Under the pieces are notes generated by a model, which worked only from the letters and a program-made list of their open reading frames with translations, made no database searches and was not told the origin of the DNA. A stretch of DNA of 64,000 nucleotides. It comes from Chromobacterium sp. ATCC 53434 (GTDB lineage Bacteria; Pseudomonadota; Gammaproteobacteria; Burkholderiales; Chromobacteriaceae). The stretch spans positions 1,426,001 to 1,490,000 of the forward strand of contig NZ_CP025429.1 in NCBI RefSeq assembly GCF_002848345.1, written 5' to 3'. The translations under genes were made by a program, and so were the position numbers. Shown piece after piece: positions 44,101 to 52,151 of this stretch; position 1 is the first letter of the stretch; each line of letters begins with the position of its first letter.

Positions 44101-45301
44101 TACTGTAAGTGATATTACCGTATCTGTCGTAGTGCGTTGTGGTGCTGGATCCCGTATAGATCGAACCATTTACATACTCGAATCTTGAAATGCTGGTGGG
44201 GTTAAAGGGAAGCCAAGTATTATCGTACTGATAGATGATCACACGGCAAAGACTGCTCAGTGGTTTGTCGGCATTATCTTCACCTTCCACCTCGATCAGT
44301 AACTGATGTGCTAAATTGTATTGCCGTTTGACGATTTTTACGTCATTTAGCTTGGTTTCGGTTTCATAGCCGGTAATCCGTGTTCTGCCGGTGTCGTGCA
44401 GCGTAATATTCGATGGGCTGAAAAAACTTCCGCTAGGGCTGGAGTATCCGGTGGTTCTGACGGTCTCGCTGTCTATTCTTTGGTCAACTGATTGAACCAA
44501 GTACAGGTTTGTACCCAGACTGTTTTGCGTTTGGTAGGTGATCCGGAGTTCTTCATTATATCGTTCCGGTGACGATACCAAGCTGATACGGCAGTATTCA
44601 TTACTGTCTTTCAGATATTCGAACCGGTATCGTTGAAATTCCGTTTTTTCTTCCGTAAGACTAATACTGCTTAATTGATTTTCTTCATTAATTGTGCATT
44701 CGTCGATGAATTGTACGCCTGCTGAGTTTTTTCTTGTGATTTTTATTGATTTAGGATCGCTATAATCAAAAGAAACTAGACGTACAGTCGCATCCTCAAT
44801 ATAACTTAACAGGCCCGGGTTGGTATTGTTTACCCAGGTTAAATTAACCATTCGCCCGGTTGGCATTTGTACTCGCTCTAGCCGGCCTTTACTGTCCAGG
44901 TATTCTTCGATCCCATTTTTATATAATAAGCGATAGCTACGGTCGGAAAGGCGGTCAAGAGAAAATTCCATGGCCGCGTAGTTGCTAAGGCCAATATTGC
45001 TAATTGGGGAGTCTGATGTCGCACTGGTGGGTATAATCATGGTATAGCGCTTACCATCTGCCATGATCAAACATTTGGCTTCGACATCAATTTGAGTTAA
45101 CGTCAATTCCCAGCCTATGCCGAAGCCGTAGTCCTTATTGCTCAATTGATTGAATCGTATTCCAATATCAAATAAAGGCCCTTGCAGGCGATTGGCGTTT
45201 ACCGATCCAATTAAGACATTGTATGCAAAAAAACGAGTTCTCGGGTCAACCCCATTTGCTTGCCAGTTGATTTGATTCATCGGTGTGAAAAAACGATTCA
45301 T
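41168..45301 (-). CDS. RHS/YD-repeat protein of the insecticidal-toxin type
   Basis: A 1377-residue protein. The N-terminal part NGVDPRTRFFAYNVLIGSV and DYGFGIGWELTLTQID match the opening of RHS proteins found with insecticidal toxin genes in Pseudomonas and Photorhabdus. At least ten YD repeats follow (YDSLGRLI, YDNYGRII, YNQDGNLL, YDALGNLR, YDAEERLIQ and others), which should build a beta-strand cocoon. The C terminus stops shortly after RYTRNPSGQILVEG, with no variable toxin domain and no DPxG cleavage motif. GGAG precedes the start. AT-rich and unlike flanking genes; fourth coding block of the operon. Confidence 0.8.
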   Translation of the reverse strand: MNRFFTPMNQINWQANGVDPRTRFFAYNVLIGSVNANRLQGPLFDIGIRFNQLSNKDYGFGIGWELTLTQIDVEAKCLIMADGKRYTMIIPTSATSDSPISNIGLSNYAAMEFSLDRLSDRSYRLLYKNGIEEYLDSKGRLERVQMPTGRMVNLTWVNNTNPGLLSYIEDATVRLVSFDYSDPKSIKITRKNSAGVQFIDECTINEENQLSSISLTEEKTEFQRYRFEYLKDSNEYCRISLVSSPERYNEELRITYQTQNSLGTNLYLVQSVDQRIDSETVRTTGYSSPSGSFFSPSNITLHDTGRTRITGYETETKLNDVKIVKRQYNLAHQLLIEVEGEDNADKPLSSLCRVIIYQYDNTWLPFNPTSISRFEYVNGSIYTGSSTTTHYDRYGNITYSIDEKGLKKSSTFEQPSMNGDDIFSKHLVEERISSVNTPQNTLAEYYFNRVQVQRYTYHELSVPNSNKKIKLVKDISNKVYTDNTLKTIDNDQKFSKTVFSYHSSGDFFACLASCIEYMDVKSENGPPENGKVINYSYRINEATTSVICQEFNSDGNILKVTANNIFTGALDYEVDENSAKTNYQYDSLGRLISKELRAGTPHSATETYSYALDAVTSRQWNGIALRRKFNQLGLMIEEYVTTPGSSSQTRLLSKIEYNALCQVASEEKFDYPATVASTSLPLLHSKTEYHYDVYGELLSITIKNDDFLHSKTLITREIPYKVTRIENQPENTVMREEIDIENAVTRKILCMKDNNNTPLWSEYIYYDSLNRPAHVKDSIGNIKKIRYDNYGRIIEKDGGPTWGIEKIRYAPTGGELIEETTINDKTVLINKFDSIFRKKYDYRLGVLTKYTYDSSVSALQPASQKTFEYLGSDLNQARADDTTPQTAYTYYSHLNKLHTKSIYTQEKGEAETYTYAYNQDGNLLLATTNTSLASSYDYDFFGHVKTEKTATPFHDSNISHSWSIDGRILTTIFQTQLSKVSNKDSQYLESYDYKQGNLAKATATIEGIERASLQYTRSGGKEDNTYSKLDEITYQVMLDNQTRHEIKKTISYDAQSRQNGCVYTLTRPSKTNAQLAALRWEWDEANRIKSFSYQLSDQPEHSEIFHYDGKSQLRKWVCSGEDHLGRDEYNNELREISYDYDALGNLRSITSKFRHAPLVCTASYAYSKKSGRLEIIHRSSVPNGAPKATTYTYDKYSGNIKQILMHSLQGGFKCVLYEYKNNVAINDISVSLPNTSESPVSLSKEAKFYSYDAEERLIQTKDGSGFAASINRIFDQPNTRTINRFSCSETISTTYYSSTDDKSLDGEMIFFKVDDRLELAFTLAADHSVSSKLYLNMPDGTPVATIGQLDASNFSIERYTRNPSGQILVEGMLTLAL

Positions 45302-45331
45302 TCTGATGCTCCATAATGTATATGTATCATC

Positions 45332-45913
45332 TTACTGTTTATTCGTTTCTGGAATAAGTTTTTTGATCTGTGGAAATTTTTTTGTAATTATCTGCGTAGG
45401 CCAGATCGTAATTCCATTTTTAAATCCAATGGTGTCTTGTAAGAGCAGAGTGATGTCTTCATCTGAGAAAAAAAGCAAAAATTCAAAACCGTTATAAGTG
45501 TCAGCACTGTCAAGTGAGTTGCTTGCCACCAAGGCATCTATGCTCTTATCTGAGCCAAATTGATAGCTACCCAAATTGGCTACGGCATCAATAGTCTTGT
45601 CAAATCCTTGGATTTTCAGCTGAGGAAATAGTGATAGAGTCTGCTGTTTTTTCTGAATCATGACTTCTTCTTGTAAATCCATCACGCAGCATTCCAATCC
45701 GGATATCAGCAGTGTGCTACTGGCTACCGTGCAAGACGCGTCAATATAATCAAATCCAAGCATTTTAAATTGCCGGAGTGACTGATTGACCCAAGCGTAC
45801 CAATTGCTCATTGGTTGTCCTGCTGCGATAGGCGTGCTTCGAATGCCGGGGAAGTCCGGATTGTCCTTCGCTGGGGAGTTGAAATAAGCACCGCCGCTGA
45901 ATACGAAGAGCAT
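45332..45913 (-). pseudogene. Hemopexin-like repeats 2-4, displaced in frame from the upstream gene
   Basis: 193 residues from ATG 45913, but the same frame is open and protein-like back to about 45985 (AVDAICSVFGTREDG), overlapping the end of the preceding gene in another frame. Three hemopexin-like units are seen: AVDAICS...GMLFVFSGGAYF, YIDASCT...STLLISGLECCVMD and SIDALVA...FEFLLFFSDEDITLLLQ. The first unit of the set (CIRSVYS...GKMAIFTPNQSFIM) lies in the upstream gene. The domain is therefore split by a one-base frame change between 45964 and 45985, or by programmed frameshifting. Role inferred: receptor or ligand binding by a toxin. Confidence 0.55.
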
Positions 45914-45963
45914 ACCATCTTCATTGCCATCTTCTCTGGTACCGAAAACAGAGCAGATCGCGT

Positions 45964-47328
45964 CTACGGCACCGGTATGGGCACATTATTATTCTCAGGT
46001 AAAAACAAGTCGAATGGGTTGCTGGAGATGGCGCGGACATTGGCTTTTTCCCCTTTTAATACATCTTCCATGATAAAACTCTGATTTGGGGTGAATATAG
46101 CCATCTTTCCCTTTTGAACTGATTTGCTCGGATTTGAATAGACTGAGCGAATGCAAGTTTTGGACGCGACATTTTCTAAAGGCGCTATCGTCAAGTTGCC
46201 AAATAAAAATGGTGCTTCGGCACTGCCATCACTAGGAAAATGGAAGATGGAAAGCACTACGTCTTGAGTTCCATCAAATGGAAGAAAGCTGAATGGCTGA
46301 TCAAGATAATATATATAAAAGTTGGCGACTTTTTCATCGCCGTACAAACCCTTGAAGCTGAAACTTGTTTGTTTGTCTGGATGTGTGCTGAGTGATAGTA
46401 AGCCGGTCACCATGGACTGACCACCGATAGACACAGTATTGCCACCATCGCAAAGGGCGAAATAGCCCTGAGTCGATGATATCTGGTCAATGGCGCTGGC
46501 AATCAGTTTGGCTGTCCAAAGCGTGCGCTTGGTCGATTGTTGCTTGAATGTGAGATCGATGCGCTTACCGGTGGAGATAATCTTCAGGCCGAGGAGAGGG
46601 TCGCTGTGGTGGGGGATCTGGTGTGGGTCGACTTGCAATGCTTCTTCCACCAGGCCGCAGAAGGCGTCCAATGTGAAAGTGGCGTCTGTGCTATTGATAA
46701 TTTGATGGGCGTAGGAGGACCGATCCCGCATGACCAGGCCGCCAATTTTCAGGCTATCTTTGTTTTTCAGGGCATCGGCTGCGTCGTTATATGTTTTCCC
46801 TGCATCACCATTGAAATCGAATAGCCCGGGAAAAAAGAAATTGCTTAAGCCATTGTTATCATTTCCATGTAGGCTGATACTGGTTCTATCGGCCCAATTA
46901 TCAGTTTCTGCTTTTAACTCATCATCCAGATAAAAGGTTTTGTAGTGCCGATACGCACCTGCTCTATAACTGGTCTTTCTTTTTTCGTATGTATCTTCAT
47001 CTTCATTGCTTCCCACCTTGATGGCTTCAAATCCCAGATCAATCGAGCCTATGCCATGCTGAAAGCTGATCGCGCTTGCACAAGTTACCCCGTTGCTTGG
47101 GAATGTGTAGTTTTGCTGATATGAATCATTTATTTTCGGATCTAAATAAAAAGTTCTTTTGTTTGGGTTTTTAAAAGGAGCATGCACATTTTCTGTGCTG
47201 AGTACATAGCAATAAATCGATGTTTTTAATTTGTCGGCTTTTTTATATTCCAAAACATGACGTGAACCGAATCCATTTTGATATTCAATGCTGAACTGAA
47301 GAATATAGTCCAGTAATGCATAGCTACT
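45964..47328 (-). pseudogene. Beta-rich toxin segment, cut by the IS at its 5' end
   Basis: The minus-strand frame is open from the IS630 boundary at 47328 to a TAG at 45964, about 454 codons. Residues before the first possible start (TTG 47253) still read as protein (YALLDYILQFSIEYQ), so the original start is lost. The sequence is rich in Tyr, Phe, Asn and Ser with many predicted strands, and ends with a hemopexin-like unit and VPIPVP. I recognise no enzyme motif. It probably formed the middle of a toxin that began with the Cry-like helical part on the other side of the IS. Confidence 0.55.
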
Positions 47329-47329
47329 A

Positions 47330-47357
47330 TTAATTCGGCAGTAATAATCCGTACAGA
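47330..47357 (+). repeat. IS630 left inverted repeat
   Basis: Begins TTAATTCGGCAGT and ends CCGTACAGA. Pairs with the right repeat at 48424-48451 with five mismatches. Confidence 0.88.
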
Positions 47358-47372
47358 TTGTATACTTCCGGC

Positions 47373-48419
47373 ATGGAAAAAATCGATGTGCGCAAGCTTG
47401 AACTGGCCGCCCGTGAGCAGCTGAGGCGTACCGCTATCCGGATGTACAAGCGAGGCCGGTCTCAAGCCAGTATTGCCGAAGAACTCGGGCTGCGCCGCCC
47501 CACCATTTCCGCCTGGGTGGTGCGTGAGGCAGCACTAGGTGCGCAGGGATTCAAAGAACAGAAGCGCGGTCGCGCCGAAGGCACCGGCCGTCGGCTGACC
47601 GAGGCGCAGGAAGCCCGGATCAAGCAGGACATCGTGGATCGCACGCCAGACCAGATGAAGCTGAGGTTTGCCCTGTGGAGTGCTCAGGCGGTCAAGGCTG
47701 TAATCAAGCAGATGTTTCTGATCGATCTGCCGATCCGTACTGTCCGTCTGTACTTGGCCCGCTGGGGCTTTACGCCGCAGCGCCCGCTCAAACGCGCTTA
47801 TGAGCAGCGACCGGCAGCAGTCGAGAAATGGCTCAAGGAGGAATACCCGGCTATCGTCGCGCGTGCCAAAGCGGAAATGGCTGAAATCAGCTGGGGCGAC
47901 GAATCGGCGGTGTCGAGTGTTGAGCACTTTCCGCGTGGCTACGCCCCAAAAGGCCAAACCCCAGTTCTGGTGTTATCCCAATCGAAAAGAGCGCGCATCA
48001 ACTTGATTTCGGCCATTACCAACCAAGGCAAGATGCGCTTCATGCTGTACCGGGAGACCTTGACGGCCCGGGTGCTGATCAAGTTTCTGATGCGGCTGAT
48101 CCGTGATGCTGGCGGCAAGAAGGTGTTCTTGATCCTCGACAACTTGCGCGTGCATCACAGCAAGCTGGTGCAAGCATGGTTGGAGGAGGAAGAGAACAAG
48201 AAGGCGATTGAGTTGTTCTTCCTGCCCAGCTACTCACCGGAACTGAACCCGGATGAATACTTGAACGGCGACCTGAAGGCCAGAATGAGCGCAGGTGAGC
48301 CGGTTCGATCAGACGGTCAACTTCAAGGGAAAGTGCTGTCCCATTTACGCTCATTGCAGAAGCAGCCGGCCAGAATCCGGTCGTACTTCCGGCATGAAAA
48401 AATCCGCTACGCGGCATGA
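47373..48419 (+). CDS. IS630-family transposase
   Basis: A 348-residue DDE transposase. The N-terminal helix-turn-helix (RSQASIAEELGLRRPTISAW) binds the inverted repeats. Catalytic acids are in EISWGDESAV, KVFLILDNLRVHHS and SPELNPDEYLN. No frameshift or stop interrupts it, so the element may be active. ATG 47373 was preferred over an upstream start at 47358 that lies in the terminal repeat region. Confidence 0.92.
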   Translation: MEKIDVRKLELAAREQLRRTAIRMYKRGRSQASIAEELGLRRPTISAWVVREAALGAQGFKEQKRGRAEGTGRRLTEAQEARIKQDIVDRTPDQMKLRFALWSAQAVKAVIKQMFLIDLPIRTVRLYLARWGFTPQRPLKRAYEQRPAAVEKWLKEEYPAIVARAKAEMAEISWGDESAVSSVEHFPRGYAPKGQTPVLVLSQSKRARINLISAITNQGKMRFMLYRETLTARVLIKFLMRLIRDAGGKKVFLILDNLRVHHSKLVQAWLEEEENKKAIELFFLPSYSPELNPDEYLNGDLKARMSAGEPVRSDGQLQGKVLSHLRSLQKQPARIRSYFRHEKIRYAA

Positions 48420-49360
48420 GCTTTCTGTACGGTATTTGACTGCCGGATTAATAGCGTTTGAATGGCCTGATGATAACTATCCCAGCTGCCACCATCTTTT
48501 TTGATAAGCGCCTTGACTCTCTCCAAGAGCTTTTGATGCGTGGACTTGATGAACTTATCGGCATCATCTTCATTTGTTTTTATAAAGGCTGAGTGATTTT
48601 CTACCAGTGCTTTCGTCGTCAGCATCGAATGATAGGCGCTTAGCCTGTAATGACACATGTCTGCATAAATGGCCAGTGCCATCCATCCACAATTGTCGCC
48701 AATAATGCAGAAACTAAAATCATACGTTCCAATTTCGGTGAATAGTGATATGTATTCTTGAGTTAGCAATATGTGGTTTTTGATTCCTGGCACATCGGCC
48801 AGCTCTTTTTCAATTGTTAACCCTTTGTTAATAAAGGAATTGTATTTGTCTGCCAGATCATTTCTTTTTGAAATTATGAGCTCTAGATCATTTTTTGATA
48901 TTTTTGCGTCAATGAGTTTAGTGATTCCTTCAAGCTGACTTTTTTGATCGCTAGTATTCATTACCTGAAATATTATCGATAACACGCCACCGGCTACCGG
49001 GCCAATAAAGGGGACCTCTGATGCGATTGCTATAGCCAGGGTTTCCCCCATGTTTTTTAGCAAGCCAATGCTGTCAAATTCTCCTTTCGAATTGATGACT
49101 TGACTGCCGGCTATGCCGCCAAAGCTCAGCAGGGTGGCGAAGGTATGGCCTATCCCCTTTAATTTCCCTGTGAAATATTTATTTTTAGGCAGCATGCTTA
49201 TTTTTTGGGCAAATGAGGCTTTTATCTGAGGCAACGATGTCTCTACTGTTGAAGAGGGGACGCCTTGCTTTTTGGCGGTGTCAGCAATATTGTCAATAAT
49301 TTTATTGAAATCGGTTTGAACCTGTTTTGCCACAATATCAAAATCAGGATCTGCTTTCAT
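48407..49360 (-). pseudogene. Helical protein with Cry-domain-I-like core, truncated by the IS
   Basis: 317 residues, of which the last 14 are encoded by the IS end. It is almost all alpha-helical. Residues 115-175 (SEVPFIGPVAGGVLSIIFQV, then LEGITKLIDAKIS and NDLADKYNSFI) resemble the central helices of the delta-endotoxin N domain, where a hydrophobic Pro-Phe-x-Gly hairpin is followed by a V-x-x-L-I-x-x-K-I-S helix. Such a bundle makes pores after receptor binding. The similarity is by eye. The C-terminal continuation lies beyond the IS and is not in the same frame after simple removal of the element. Confidence 0.5.
48424..48451 (-). repeat. IS630 right inverted repeat
   Basis: On the minus strand it begins TTAATCCGGCAGT and ends CCGTACAGA, matching the left repeat at 23 of 28 positions. 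Confidence 0.88.
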
Positions 49361-49417
49361 GATGGTATGCTTTCTCTAGCGAAGCGGGGCAGGTTACATT
49401 GGACAGATGGTTGTTGC

Positions 49418-51481
49418 TCAGTCTTTGATTGAGTCTTCGGCCATTTCCTTCAGATTTTCTTGTGCGTCGCCAATGCGCTTTTCCAATTCAATGATCTCTT
49501 CCGAGATATTGAGTGTTAAGACTTTGTAGTCAGGATAGTCCGAGCTTGAAGAGCTGGATGCGATGGCGGCATCATTCAAGGCTTGAAAGCTGCGGTTGAA
49601 TTCCTTGATGTGTGTTTGAGAACTGACGATGTAATTGCTGGCACGATCAATCAGCTGGGAAAATATTCTTTTATTTTCAGCTAGGAAAATATTTGAAGAC
49701 TGCCCAGAATTGTTGAAATTGCTGACTATTTTTATGAGTTCTTCTTTTATTGAAAAACCTTCTGCATTTGTGTTTGATATCTCGGCTATATCATCATGGT
49801 ATTTTGTAATGATGTTGCCGATTTCTGAGCTTGATCCTGTCCCTGCCAGCATGCCTTCCAAGCTTATTATTTGTTGATTTGCTTTTAAAATAAGCGTATT
49901 TGATTTTTTTACCGATAGTTCTATTTTCTTACCAGTGCTATACAAGATGTAATTCACCTTGAAAGCTTTGGCAGCCTCTGAGCCTATATAATTCTTCAGA
50001 ACATCTACATGATTTTCTAGCGAGGTGGGTTCTTGAAATATTTCTATCTCTGGCAGCAGTTGACTGGTTGGTGTGATCAGTCTTTTTATGAAGTTATATC
50101 CAGTTTTTATTTTTAGAGTGTCAATGAAGCTGCTCAGCCCTGCTTCTTTTTTGGCTTCTGCTGTTATCAGTCTTGTGGCATCGCTGTCAGCGGTGTTGAT
50201 CTCGGTATCCAGATCGATTTCGATAGATTCATCATCTAAAGGGACTCGCTCGGCATCATTGTTGTTGAAGAATGATCCCCTTAGTCTGGGGAATTGCCTG
50301 TTTAATTTTTTGCAGCATGAATATCTGCGGATGAGGCACCATCCCATTACGCTTGCCGCTGTTACCAACACGCCTATAAATGCAAAACCTACCTTGGTTT
50401 TCCATTGAGCGTCGTCTGGCGTTGCTATTTTTTCTTTTGTGGTGATAATAGGATTATTAGGGTCTGGCTTTTCACTATTTTCGGCGGTTTTTATTTGATC
50501 CGGAATGCCTAGCGCGCCTCGATTGAGATATTCTCCAATAAAAATGGTGATGACGCTTTCCGGGCTGGCATCATTTTTCGTCAATGTGTTCAAGTCTTTA
50601 TAAATGATTTTACGTTTTAGCCATGCCGGCTTCAGTTTTATCTTGCCGGAGCTATTGGTGAATATTCCATCTTTATAAAGCAAGTCTATAGGATCATGTC
50701 CAGTCTGAACGAATTGAACTTTGTATCCGCCATTTTCGGTCTCCCCTTGCGGAATTTCTCCAGTTTTCGGCGGAGTAATTTTAATTTTTGCCACGACTTG
50801 AAGTGGAGGCTTGATGGCTTGCTTGAGTTCGCTGTCGCCGGCGTCGTATACGTAGTATGTTTGATCGGCGCCTTGCAAGAGCGCATTGGGGAAGCGATTG
50901 ATATAACTGGCTACCACAGCAAACGAGACAAGGCTTTTCAGCGTTTGTGCGGCTTTGTTACCTGTTTGATCCTTCTCATCAATTCCGAGTGTGTTGTTGA
51001 TGTAGCTGATGATGAGATTGTTTACCTTGTCCCACTTCAGAATGGGCATGGTTTTTAACAAAACTTGATTGAAGGTGGTGGATATTTTGGTGGTGGGATC
51101 CGCCCAGACTTGCTTCAGATATTTGAGCGCCAACATGGTCTGTTCGAGCGCATCTTTGGGTATGGTGGACTTTTCGTATTTTCCGGTTTCTGTGTTGAAG
51201 TCCAGTTCCTTTACTGCGACAGGAAACAGATCGGCTTGCTGAGCAAAGATAAGATCCCAGTCTTTCTCCGCTTCATAATCGATATTGAGTGTTTCGTTTG
51301 TGTTCGGCTTTAACGCAAAGTTGCTTCGTGTTTCTAGATATTGCAAGTTTTTTGCTTGATACAGCGACTCATCATCCTCTTCTTCATTGCCAGCCGAGGA
51401 GGACGGGGATGAGGCATCAAGAATTTTCAGAGTCGCCGCGGATGCATTTTCAACAGGCCATGGGGCTTGGACATTAGGCAT
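49418..51481 (-). CDS. Single-pass membrane protein of unknown family, first gene of the toxin operon
   Basis: A 687-residue protein. There is no signal peptide. The N-terminal 40 residues are Ser/Glu-rich and disordered. Residues 45-335 look globular; one transmembrane helix lies at about 364-384 (VGFAFIGVLVTAASVMG) and is followed by a basic, Cys-containing RRYSCCKK. The C-terminal 250 residues are Ser/Asn/Glu-rich and helical, with coiled-coil character and a poly-Ser run. AAGGAG precedes ATG 51481. I do not recognise it. Its place at the head of the operon suggests a toxin component, a release protein or an immunity factor; none is shown. Confidence 0.55.
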   Translation of the reverse strand: MPNVQAPWPVENASAATLKILDASSPSSSAGNEEEDDESLYQAKNLQYLETRSNFALKPNTNETLNIDYEAEKDWDLIFAQQADLFPVAVKELDFNTETGKYEKSTIPKDALEQTMLALKYLKQVWADPTTKISTTFNQVLLKTMPILKWDKVNNLIISYINNTLGIDEKDQTGNKAAQTLKSLVSFAVVASYINRFPNALLQGADQTYYVYDAGDSELKQAIKPPLQVVAKIKITPPKTGEIPQGETENGGYKVQFVQTGHDPIDLLYKDGIFTNSSGKIKLKPAWLKRKIIYKDLNTLTKNDASPESVITIFIGEYLNRGALGIPDQIKTAENSEKPDPNNPIITTKEKIATPDDAQWKTKVGFAFIGVLVTAASVMGWCLIRRYSCCKKLNRQFPRLRGSFFNNNDAERVPLDDESIEIDLDTEINTADSDATRLITAEAKKEAGLSSFIDTLKIKTGYNFIKRLITPTSQLLPEIEIFQEPTSLENHVDVLKNYIGSEAAKAFKVNYILYSTGKKIELSVKKSNTLILKANQQIISLEGMLAGTGSSSEIGNIITKYHDDIAEISNTNAEGFSIKEELIKIVSNFNNSGQSSNIFLAENKRIFSQLIDRASNYIVSSQTHIKEFNRSFQALNDAAIASSSSSSDYPDYKVLTLNISEEIIELEKRIGDAQENLKEMAEDSIKD

Positions 51482-52100
51482 AGTGTTCTCCTTGCGATTT
51501 GGAGCGGCTAACAAAACCCTGATGTGGCTTCTCGCTGATTTTTTGTGGTGCCGGCCATGCCGGCATGCTGCCTCGAGTGCAACATCGTGCTCGCCGTGTT
51601 TAGTGCAAATTGATACTAATTTCTTAATAAAAACTTAACTGGCATCGCAATGGAAATTCGGGAATTTCTTATGCTCATCGACAGGGTCGGCGCAATGACG
51701 ACCTGTCGCGCGTGCTTTTGCTGGCCATGCTGTGATGGATTAGTTGCGCATGGCTTGGAGGCGCGATGGCGTCTCCCCGCGGGCGGGGGCAGACGTTGTG
51801 ACTGGCGTTCACCAGCCGCGGCCGGCCAATTGCCGCCGGGTGGCCTGCGGACATCTCCGCCTATGGATTGATCCGGCGAGGTGGATGGCGGCAGGCGGAG
51901 CTTGCGTAAGCGGAGAAAGGCGCAGCTGGGCGTGGACCGGCATGCCACAGAGGCTGCTGAGCCTATTGCGAGGGCCGGCGGATGCTGGACTGCATTGTGA
52001 ATGGTTTATCGCCGTGCCCGGTTGGCGGGGCCTGGGCATTGCCGAATGGGAGGGAGGGCTCAGTGTCGGCGAGGGGCGTAAACAGGCTTAGGCGGGGACG
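51482..52100. other. Intergenic stretch between toxin operon and helicase gene
   Basis: About 620 bases with no supportable gene. The first 160 are AT-rich and should hold the toxin operon promoter. From about 51650 the composition is backbone-like, so the island edge is probably here. Short open frames on both strands lack ribosome-binding sites and family features. Confidence 0.5.
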
Positions 52101-52103
52101 AAA

Positions 52104-52132
52104 AAAAACGGCGGGGATATCCCGCCGTTTTT
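52104..52132 (-). terminator. Terminator of the helicase gene
   Basis: CGGCGGG (52109-52115) and CCCGCCG (52121-52127) with a five-base loop, flanked by eight A and seven T residues, so it can act in both directions. It lies 20 bases beyond the helicase stop. Confidence 0.92.
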
Positions 52133-52151
52133 TTGTTTGGAACGACTGCGA

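Larger units (their letters stand above)
47330..48451 (+). mobile_element. IS630-family insertion sequence, 1122 bp, intact
   Basis: Ends are set by 28-base inverted repeats (23 of 28 matching) and flanking TA dinucleotides at 47328-47329 and 48452-48453, the target duplication typical of IS630/Tc1-mariner elements. It contains one complete transposase gene. It is more GC-rich than the operon it interrupts, consistent with later arrival. The last 14 residues of the neighbouring Cry-like frame come from its right end. Confidence 0.9.
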
